Shown here: positions 1-6,570 of the stretch, in pieces
How positions within the stretch are numbered: position 1 is the first letter of the stretch
How the letters are laid out: the number at the start of each line of letters is the position of its first letter
Assembly (NCBI GenBank): GCA_034408875.1
Contig: JAWXCJ010000210.1
Location: 1 to 6,570 of the forward strand
Reading direction: 5' to 3'
Length of the DNA: 6,570 nucleotides
Origin: JANNHK01 sp034408875
GTDB taxonomy: Bacteria; Actinomycetota; Acidimicrobiia; IMCC26256; PALSA-610
Position numbers and translations under genes: made by a program
The notes under the pieces: model-generated
Database searches by the model: none
Told to the model about the DNA's origin: nothing
What the model saw: only the letters and a program-made list of their open reading frames with translations

Positions 1-1287
1 ATAATTCCCCCGCCAGCCGGGATCGCTCGCTACGGCGGACTGACTCGTCGGCGCACTCGTCGAAACGCTCGACGCGCCGACAACCGGAGCCGCATCCTGC
101 GCGCCCGACAGGTCGATCTCACCGGCACCGACGCGCGTCGCGTCGCCGGCGACCGGCACCGCCGACTCGGTGAGCACCGCCTTGACCTGAGCCGGCGTCA
201 GCGCGGGGTTGGCCGACAGCATCAGGGCCACCGCACCGGACACAACCGCAGTTGCCTCCGATGTACCCGTGCCCTTCACGTGCGTGCGGCTGAGGTACGG
301 CGACGGCTCGTCGACACACGCGGCGCGCAGCGCCGGGATGACCTCGTTCGTCGCCCAATCGTAGACATCGTCGTCGGGCCCGAGCGTCGCGATGGCGACG
401 TCGTGCTCGCGCGCCACGCGCACCAGGTGGTCGTGGACGCCCTTGTCGACGAACGATCCCGGTGTGCGAACACCCGGCACGTGCTGACCCGGAGCGACGA
501 CATCAGGGGCCCGGTCCGTGCCACCGGCCGAGTAGTCGGGAACCGAGTCGTCGGCGGTCGCCAGGGTGCCCTGCGTTTCGACTGCGCCGACCGTGATGAC
601 GTTCGGGTTCGAGCCCGGCGCCGTAATCGCGCCGCCGTCGTTGCCCGCGGCAGTGACGACGACGATGCCGGCATCCCACGCGCGCTGCACCGCAGCCGAC
701 AGCGCGCCGCTGTCGGAGGGCGACCCGTACGCGAGGTTGACCACGCGGATGTTGAAGCCGTCGACGCTGTGGTGCGCGGTCGCCCAGTCGAGGGCGGCGA
801 TCACCTGGTCGTCGTCGGCGCGGCCGTCGTAGCCGCCGACCTTGAGGCTCACGATGCGGGCGTCGGGCGCGATGCCGGGGTACACCGCGCTTCGGGACGC
901 AATGATGCTCGCCATGTGCGTGCCGTGGCCGAACGTATCGGCAGCGGCCGCTGCGGAACCGGTGCCGGAGAAGTCGGGACCCTGCACCAGGTTGGTGCCC
1001 GCGACGTCGTTGACGCCCGTGTCGACGACCGCGACGTCGACACCCTGGCCGGTCGCCGGGCGGGCGAGACCGTAGAAGGCGTCGGCACCGATCGTTGCGG
1101 CGATGGCGCGCGACGAGTACCCGTCGCTGTACGTCGTCCACTCGGTGACGGAACAGACCGGGGCGTCGGGCGCGTCGGCACCGGACGTCGCGGCACCGCC
1201 GGCGACACCGCCGACCGCGAAACCCACCACGACTGCAACCGCGACGAAGCGCGACGCTCGGTTCCGACAGTCCCGCAGTTTCCGCAC
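1..1287 (-). CDS. Exported subtilisin-like (S8 family) serine peptidase, C-terminus beyond window
   Basis: I read this frame by translating the complement; it stays open for 429 codons and runs off the left edge. The product should be a secreted endopeptidase. Residues 1-13 are basic (MRKLRDCRNR start) and are followed by a hydrophobic segment, residues 14-33, typical of a Sec signal peptide. The catalytic set is in the S8 order: Asp89 in AVVDTGV, His121 in FGHGTHMAS, oxyanion Asn216 in TAAGNDGG and Ser343 in GTGTSEAT. The Ser motif has Glu where most subtilases have Met (GTSMA). Only about 55 residues separate the signal peptide from Asp89, so I see no I9 inhibitor prodomain. About 75 residues lie between the VAPG motif (G267) and Ser343, far more than the usual 20-30. 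Cys45 and Cys324 are the only cysteines seen after the signal peptide and could form a disulfide. After residue 390 the sequence becomes Ser/Ala/Pro-rich, as in a linker. The start is a GTG at 1287, chosen because it places the signal peptide at the N-terminus; an in-frame TTG at 1335 is less likely and no strong Shine-Dalgarno is visible. Family assignment is secure; substrate is unknown. Confidence 0.9.
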   Translation of the reverse strand, partial: MRKLRDCRNRASRFVAVAVVVGFAVGGVAGGAATSGADAPDAPVCSVTEWTTYSDGYSSRAIAATIGADAFYGLARPATGQGVDVAVVDTGVNDVAGTNLVQGPDFSGTGSAAAAADTFGHGTHMASIIASRSAVYPGIAPDARIVSLKVGGYDGRADDDQVIAALDWATAHHSVDGFNIRVVNLAYGSPSDSGALSAAVQRAWDAGIVVVTAAGNDGGAITAPGSNPNVITVGAVETQGTLATADDSVPDYSAGGTDRAPDVVAPGQHVPGVRTPGSFVDKGVHDHLVRVAREHDVAIATLGPDDDVYDWATNEVIPALRAACVDEPSPYLSRTHVKGTGTSEATAVVSGAVALMLSANPALTPAQVKAVLTESAVPVAGDATRVGAGEIDLSGAQDAAPVVGASSVSTSAPTSQSAVASDPGWRGNY

Positions 1288-1395
1288 CCGACAGCACCCC
1301 CGCGCTGAACCTGTTGCGAACCGGGGTGGCCGCAACGGAGACAGAGCGGTATCGCCACTTTCGGGCGTACTACTGAGCGCGCGATGCCGGCGGGA

Positions 1396-1409
1396 GTGAC
1401 CTAGGTCAC
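1396..1409. promoter_or_regulatory. Perfect 14-bp palindrome, CRP/FNR-type operator candidate
   Basis: GTGACCTAGGTCAC is its own reverse complement. With the next base it fits the CRP/GlxR consensus TGTGA-N6-TCACA at every defined position except the first (A instead of T). It lies about 110-120 bp upstream of the GTG start of the S8 peptidase, a normal place for an activator site, and just upstream of the LuxR remnant on the other strand. The sequence match is direct; binding by a cAMP-receptor-type regulator is an inference, and a dimeric TetR- or GntR-type regulator could also use such a site. Confidence 0.45.
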
Positions 1410-1413
1410 AGCG

Positions 1414-1587
1414 GTGTCGTCAATGTTGCCAATGAGCTACGTCGGGTCGGCGCCGCCGGAGATCGCCGAGGCGCTCAACATCAGCCGCCGCACCGCGGCC
1501 TCGCACGTGTCCAGCATCCTGCGCAAGCTCGACGCGACATCGCGGGCGGGGGCGGTTTCCACGGCCCACCGCCGCGGCATCGTCTAG
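1414..1587 (+). pseudogene. Remnant of a LuxR-type (GerE) helix-turn-helix regulator C-terminus
   Basis: In this frame the plus strand reads PPEIAEALNISRRTAASHV, then SSILRKLDATSRAGAVSTA, ending HRRGIV and a TAG at 1585-1587. This is the distal part of a LuxR/GerE DNA-binding domain: the EIAeaLxIS..T..SHVssIlrKL recognition-helix region plus the closing SRaxAv..A...G.v helix. The first helix of the domain (the LTxREREVL block) is missing, as is any N-terminal receiver, ATPase or sensor domain. An in-frame TAG at 1402, inside the adjacent palindrome, prevents extension. The longest reading frame after that stop starts at GTG 1414 or ATG 1423 and gives only 54-57 residues, below the size of even stand-alone GerE-type proteins (about 70). 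I therefore call it a decayed 3' end rather than a working gene. It runs towards the 3' end of lon. A functional mini-HTH protein cannot be ruled out. Confidence 0.65.
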
Positions 1588-1603
1588 GCACCCGAGAAGT
1601 TCC

Positions 1604-1645
1604 GTGCGTCGCTAGAGGCCACCAGAGGTACCTCTAGCGACGCAC
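1604..1645. terminator. Hairpin between lon and the LuxR remnant, probable bidirectional terminator
   Basis: GTGCGTCGCTAGAGG (1604-1618) pairs perfectly with CCTCTAGCGACGCAC (1631-1645), giving a 15-bp stem with a 12-nt loop. It lies 6 bases beyond the lon stop codon and 16 bases beyond the LuxR-remnant stop, so it sits between two convergent reading frames. No T-tract follows on either strand, which is common for actinobacterial terminators but weakens the call. A nested palindrome AGAGGTACCTCT (1624-1635) offers a competing fold. Confidence 0.6.
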
Positions 1646-1651
1646 CGGGGG

Positions 1652-3964
<2,313 letters not shown>

Positions 3965-4017
3965 AGTCCCCTCTACAACCACAACGGGTCATTCCCGATT
4001 CCCGAGGTCGGCTTTTC
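3965..4017. promoter_or_regulatory. 53-bp divergent control region, lon / sulfatase-type hydrolase
   Basis: The starts of lon and the hydrolase face away from each other across 53 bases, so both promoters must overlap here or lie inside the opposing gene. The lon Shine-Dalgarno (AGAGGGG on the minus strand, 3968-3974) is clear. The hydrolase has a weaker GAGG at 4004-4007, 10 bases before its GTG. Between them ATTCCCG occurs twice head to tail (3991-4004), a possible operator for a regulator acting on both genes. No confident -10/-35 pair is visible on either strand. Confidence 0.4.
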
Positions 4018-5523
4018 GTGAACGTCCTCTTCATCACCGCAGATCAATGGCGGGGCGACTGCCTCTCGGCTGCGGGCCATCCGGTGGTCCGCACGCCCAA
4101 CCTCGACCGCCTCGCGGCGGGCGGCGTCTCGTTCCGGCGGCACTACGCGCAGGCCGCGCCGTGCGGGCCGAGCCGGGCGTCGCTGTACACGGGCATGTAC
4201 CTGATGAACCACCGGTCGGTACTGAACGGGACACCGCTCGATTCCCGCCACACCAACGTCGCGCTCGAAGCGCGGGCGCAGAAGTACGAACCCGCGCTGT
4301 TCGGCTACACCGACACGAGCATCGACCCCCGCACGGTCGAGCCCGACGACCCACGCCTGTACCGCTACGAAGGTGTGCTCCCGGGGTTCGACCCCGTGTG
4401 CCATCTCCCCGAAGGCGAACCCGAACTGTGGCTCGACTGGTTGCGGAAGGAGGGGTACGACGTCCCCGAGCAGTGGCGCGAGTTCGTCGACCAACCCGCC
4501 GAAGGAACGACGTGGCGCACGCAGTACGGCGCCGAGCACACGCAGACCAAGTTCCTCACCGACGCGCTACTCACGCACATCCGCAGTCGGGGCGACCGGC
4601 CGTGGTTCGCGCACGTGTCGTGGCTCCGCCCCCACCCGCCGATCCTCTCCCCCGCGCCCTACGACACGATGTACGACCCCGCGTCGGTACCTGCACCGGT
4701 GCGAGCCGGTTCCCGGGCCGAGGAAGGCGCGCAGCACCCGATCCTCGGCATCATGATCAACCACCCGTTGCTCATGTCGCCCGACGACGAGCAGGAACAG
4801 CGCGAACTGCAAGCCGCGTACTACGGGATGATGAGCGAGGTCGACGACCAGCTCGGCCGCATCCTCGACTTCCTCGACGAGAGCGGGCAGGCGTCCGACA
4901 CGCTGATCGTGTTCACGTCCGACCACGGCGAACTGCTCGGTGACCACTACCTGCTGCACAAACTCGGCTGGTTCGACACCGCGTTCCACGTCCCGCTCAT
5001 CATTCGTGACCCGCGTCCTGAGTTCGACATGACGCGCGGTGCGACCGTCGACACGTTCACCGAACACGTCGACGTGCTGCCGACACTGTGCGAACTGATG
5101 GGCGGCGAGGTACCGATCCAGTGCGACGGGCGGTCGCTGCGCGACTGGCTCAAAGGAACCGACGGCGACGACTGGCGCAACGAAGCCCACTGGGAATTCG
5201 ACTTCCGCGACCCCGACAGCCCGCTCCTCGAAGAAGCGTTCGGCATCACGATGGAAGAGTGCGCGCTCGCCGCCTTGCTCGACGACCACGGCCTGTACGT
5301 GCAGTTCGCGGGTCACCCCAAGCTCCCCGCGATCTTCTTCGACCGCGATCGCGACCCGCGTCACGTCGAGAACCGCGCCGCGGACCCCGAGTACGCGGCT
5401 CGCGTGCTCGAGTACGCGCAGCGCATGCTCGCCTGGCGCATGCGTCACGCCGAACGCACGCTCACCGGCATGAAGCTCACGATGCACGCGGGCCTGGTCG
5501 AACGCCACGCCCCCCGCCGCTGA
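4018..5523 (+). CDS. Sulfatase-superfamily hydrolase, phosphonate monoester hydrolase-like
   Basis: This is a 501-residue metal-dependent hydrolase of the alkaline phosphatase/sulfatase superfamily. The CGPSR motif with Cys49 (C-x-P-x-R, followed by ASLYTG) is the signal for oxidation of Cys to formylglycine, the catalytic nucleophile. Metal ligands are likely Asp9-Gln10 in TADQWRGD and Asp302-His303 in FTSDHGE. Asn70, Tyr97, His206 and Lys315 (LLHKLGWFD) fall where phosphonate monoester hydrolases keep substrate-binding residues. The Asp-Gln pair and the phrases MNHRSVLNGTPLD and YEGVLPGF are, from memory of the family, typical of phosphonate/phosphodiester monoester hydrolases rather than classical arylsulfatases, which usually carry Asp-Asp. 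Enzymes of this type cleave phosphonate monoesters, phosphodiesters and sulfate esters promiscuously. There is no signal peptide, so it should be cytoplasmic. It needs a formylglycine-generating enzyme, which is not in this window. The GTG start is fixed by the family's N-terminal beta strand (NVLFITAD). Superfamily is certain; the natural substrate is not. Confidence 0.9.
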   Translation: MNVLFITADQWRGDCLSAAGHPVVRTPNLDRLAAGGVSFRRHYAQAAPCGPSRASLYTGMYLMNHRSVLNGTPLDSRHTNVALEARAQKYEPALFGYTDTSIDPRTVEPDDPRLYRYEGVLPGFDPVCHLPEGEPELWLDWLRKEGYDVPEQWREFVDQPAEGTTWRTQYGAEHTQTKFLTDALLTHIRSRGDRPWFAHVSWLRPHPPILSPAPYDTMYDPASVPAPVRAGSRAEEGAQHPILGIMINHPLLMSPDDEQEQRELQAAYYGMMSEVDDQLGRILDFLDESGQASDTLIVFTSDHGELLGDHYLLHKLGWFDTAFHVPLIIRDPRPEFDMTRGATVDTFTEHVDVLPTLCELMGGEVPIQCDGRSLRDWLKGTDGDDWRNEAHWEFDFRDPDSPLLEEAFGITMEECALAALLDDHGLYVQFAGHPKLPAIFFDRDRDPRHVENRAADPEYAARVLEYAQRMLAWRMRHAERTLTGMKLTMHAGLVERHAPRR

Positions 5524-5534
5524 CTTCCCCCTTC

Positions 5535-5587
5535 CCGAAATTGCGCCATGCGGCGACCGTTTCGGTCGCCAGATGGCGCAATTTCGG
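5535..5587. terminator. Very strong two-stage hairpin after the hydrolase gene
   Basis: CCGAAATTGCGCCAT (5535-5549) pairs perfectly with ATGGCGCAATTTCGG (5573-5587). Inside it GGCGACCG (5552-5559) pairs with CGGTCGCC (5563-5570) around a TTT loop; only a 2x2 internal loop separates the stems. It begins 11 bases after the hydrolase stop codon, so termination of that transcript is the simplest role. No T-tract follows. The near-perfect symmetry would let it work in either direction, and it could instead be a dispersed REP-like element. Confidence 0.7.
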
Positions 5588-5594
5588 CCGGCGT

Positions 5595-5600
5595 TAGTCT
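5595..5600 (+). promoter_or_regulatory. Candidate -10 box for a leaderless thioesterase transcript
   Basis: TAGTCT fits the actinobacterial TANNNT -10 pattern and ends 9 bases before the ATG at 5610, so transcription would start at or within a few bases of the start codon. No Shine-Dalgarno precedes that ATG, as expected for a leaderless message. No -35 is recognisable; that position falls in the hairpin arm. Confidence 0.4.
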
Positions 5601-5609
5601 CCCGGGCCG

Positions 5610-6449
5610 ATGGATGCCCGGACGTTCTACGGACTCGAACCGACCGACGACCCGTTGCGCTGGCGCATGCCGATCGTTCCCGGCCTGACATCGGGCCGGC
5701 ACGCGTTGTTCGGCGGGTGCGGACTCGGCGCCGCGATCGAAGTGATGGAACAGCTCACGGGCCGGCCGTGCATCTGGGCGACCGCGCAGTACCTCACGTA
5801 CGCGACCCCGCCCTCGGTGCTCGAGATCGACGCGCTCGAAGTCGTGCGCGGGCACCAGATCAGCCAGGCGCGCGTCATCGCCCACGTCGGCGACACCGAA
5901 GTGCTGACCGTGCTCGGCGCGCTCGGTCACCGCGAACTCGAACACGAGGGCCAGTGGGCGACGCGGCCCGACGTTCCCGCGCCCGACGAATGCCCCGGCC
6001 GTCCGCACCAGATGCACCACGACGGCACGATCCACGACCGGCTCGAGATGCGGCTCGCGGCGGCGCGGTCGTTCGACGACTTCCCCGGTCCGCCGGGTTC
6101 GGGCACCAGCGCACTGTGGGTGCGCATGCCGGAACTGTTGGAAATGTCGGCGGGGTCGCTCGCGATCATCGGTGACTTCGTGCCGTTTGGCATCGGCCAG
6201 GCCCTCGGGCGCCGGGCCGGCGGCAACAGCCTCGACAACACCTTGCGGGTCGCGCACCGGGTGCCGCCAAACGGAACCGAGGCCGAGTGGGTGCTGGCCG
6301 ACATCCGAATCCATGCCATCGCCGACGGCTTCGGCCACGGCCTCGTGCACCTGTGGGCCGAGGACGGCACGTTGCTCGGCACGGCAAGCCAGTCGGCGAT
6401 CGTGCGAGAGCACCGTGCGGACGCAGCGGAGCCACGGACGGCGCAGTGA
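5610..6449 (+). CDS. Acyl-CoA thioesterase, TesB-like double-hotdog fold
   Basis: The 279-residue product should hydrolyse acyl-CoA thioesters to free acid and CoA in the cytoplasm. The N-terminal hotdog (about 25-110) has the family pattern LFGGCGLGAAIEVME, then YLTYATPPSVLEIDALEVVR. The C-terminal hotdog (about 165-268) contains GDFVPFG, GNSLDNTLRV, EWVLADIRI and TASQSAIVRE. Compared with the E. coli TesB triad (Asp204, Thr228, Gln278), Asp209 (SLDN) and Gln261 (ASQS) are kept, but the Thr position aligns by eye with His235. The histidine-rich stretch RPHQMHHDGTIHDR (131-144) links the domains. The last dozen residues (HRADAAEPRTAQ) are encoded by the 51-bp tandem repeat and extend beyond the point where relatives usually end. 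No Shine-Dalgarno precedes the ATG. It is co-directional with the gene at 6548, about 100 bases away. Hotdog thioesterase assignment is good; chain-length preference is unknown. Confidence 0.85.
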   Translation: MDARTFYGLEPTDDPLRWRMPIVPGLTSGRHALFGGCGLGAAIEVMEQLTGRPCIWATAQYLTYATPPSVLEIDALEVVRGHQISQARVIAHVGDTEVLTVLGALGHRELEHEGQWATRPDVPAPDECPGRPHQMHHDGTIHDRLEMRLAAARSFDDFPGPPGSGTSALWVRMPELLEMSAGSLAIIGDFVPFGIGQALGRRAGGNSLDNTLRVAHRVPPNGTEAEWVLADIRIHAIADGFGHGLVHLWAEDGTLLGTASQSAIVREHRADAAEPRTAQ

Positions 6450-6513
6450 GGGAGCCATGTTGACCGTGCGAACGCAGCGGAGCCACGGACGGCGCAGTGA
6501 GGGAGCCATGATG
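6412..6513 (+). repeat. Two tandem copies of a 51-bp repeat carrying stop, SD and ATG
   Basis: Unit 1 (6412-6462) and unit 2 (6463-6513) match at 49 of 51 positions, differing only at unit positions 9 (G/A) and 49 (T/A). Each unit contains CGCAGTGAGGGAGCCATG, which reads as a TGA stop, a GGGAG ribosome-binding sequence and an ATG in quick succession. The TGA of unit 1 is the actual stop of the thioesterase. Within each unit GGAGCCA occurs twice, 23 bases apart. The period is 17 codons, so the frame opened by the ATG at 6457 passes through both units and remains open to the window edge (MLTVRTQRSHGRRSEGAMMY). I do not call that frame a gene, since it competes with the well-supported start at 6548. 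Confidence 0.9.
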
Positions 6514-6534
6514 TATGGCGCGACGAGCCCGAAC

Positions 6535-6542
6535 AAGAGGAG
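6535..6542 (+). promoter_or_regulatory. Strong ribosome binding site for the gene at 6548
   Basis: AAGAGGAG lies 5 bases before ATG 6548. It is the best Shine-Dalgarno in the window and decides that start over the in-frame ATG at 6515. Confidence 0.75.
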
Positions 6543-6547
6543 CAGAA

Positions 6548-6570
6548 ATGACAGTTCCGCAGCGTTACGG
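6548..6570 (+). CDS. Start of an unidentified gene, cut by the right window edge
   Basis: Only seven complete codons are visible (MTVPQRY), too few for any family assignment. The call rests on the strong AAGAGGAG five bases upstream and on the codon choice. An in-frame ATG at 6515 would add 11 arginine-rich residues (MARRARTRGAE) and has no comparable ribosome binding site. Its position 98 bases past the thioesterase stop, with no terminator between, suggests the two share a transcript. Confidence 0.55.

Larger units (their letters stand above)
1288..1651. other. Gap between protease start and lon end; no intact gene
   Basis: This 364-base stretch holds the upstream region of the S8 peptidase gene, a CRP-like palindrome (1396-1409), a LuxR-type HTH remnant on the plus strand (up to 1587) and a long-stem hairpin (1604-1645). 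On the minus strand a TTGACG hexamer lies upstream of the palindrome, but no convincing -10 partner sits at the right spacing, so I do not call a promoter. No tRNA or other structured RNA gene is apparent. Confidence 0.6.

Noticed and set aside
503..1297. A 264-codon minus-strand frame beginning at GTG 1297
   Set aside because: It is out of frame with the peptidase and Arg/Gly-rich. The frame starting at GTG 1287 holds the catalytic residues and the signal peptide.
280..1308. A 342-codon plus-strand frame over the S8 peptidase
   Set aside because: The complement encodes the full S8 catalytic motif set. The plus-strand translation is low-complexity and Arg-rich, typical of a shadow frame.
5445..6536. 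A 363-codon minus-strand frame opposite the thioesterase, with a duplicated MAPSLRRPWLRCVRTV start
   Set aside because: The repeated N-terminus is only the complement of the 51-bp tandem repeat, and the remainder is antisense to the thioesterase with no domain.
6457..6570. An open frame from ATG 6457 through both repeat units to the window edge
   Set aside because: It has a passable GGGAG ribosome binding site, but the translation is the low-complexity repeat peptide. The start at 6548 in another frame has a better site. I kept it only as part of the repeat finding.

Overview
The window is GC-rich DNA (about two thirds G+C by eye) with the strong third-position G/C bias of a high-GC actinobacterium. 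The proteins read like those of the class Acidimicrobiia (Ilumatobacter-type organisms). That placement is an inference from protein style and codon use; there is no rRNA or other marker gene here.

Layout from left to right. (1) Positions 1-1287, minus strand: the N-terminal 429 codons of an exported subtilisin-family (S8) serine peptidase, cut off by the left window edge. It has a signal peptide and the Asp/His/Asn/Ser catalytic set, but no recognisable inhibitor propeptide, and a long insertion before the catalytic Ser. (2) Positions 1288-1651: a gap without an intact gene. It holds a perfect 14-bp palindrome resembling a CRP-family site, a plus-strand remnant of a LuxR-type helix-turn-helix domain too short to be listed as a normal gene, and a 15-bp-stem hairpin just past the end of lon. 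(3) Positions 1652-3964, minus strand: a complete Lon protease. (4) A 53-bp divergent gap. (5) Positions 4018-5523, plus strand: a formylglycine-type hydrolase of the sulfatase/alkaline phosphatase superfamily, closest in motifs to phosphonate monoester hydrolases. (6) A very strong two-stage hairpin at 5535-5587. (7) Positions 5610-6449, plus strand: a TesB-like double-hotdog acyl-CoA thioesterase, possibly translated from a leaderless message. (8) Positions 6412-6513: two 51-bp tandem repeats overlapping the thioesterase stop codon, each carrying stop, Shine-Dalgarno and ATG in order. (9) From 6548: the first codons of a further plus-strand gene behind an excellent ribosome binding site.

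The genes do not form an obvious single pathway. Lon handles intracellular protein quality control and the S8 peptidase acts outside the cell. The sulfatase-type hydrolase and the thioesterase are separate catabolic enzymes, and a hairpin that looks like a terminator divides them. The thioesterase and the gene starting at 6548 probably share a transcript. I see no phage, CRISPR, toxin-antitoxin or biosynthetic system. The least ordinary items are the tandem stop/RBS/start repeat, the LuxR remnant beside a CRP-like palindrome, the perfect long hairpin, and active-site departures in the thioesterase and peptidase.
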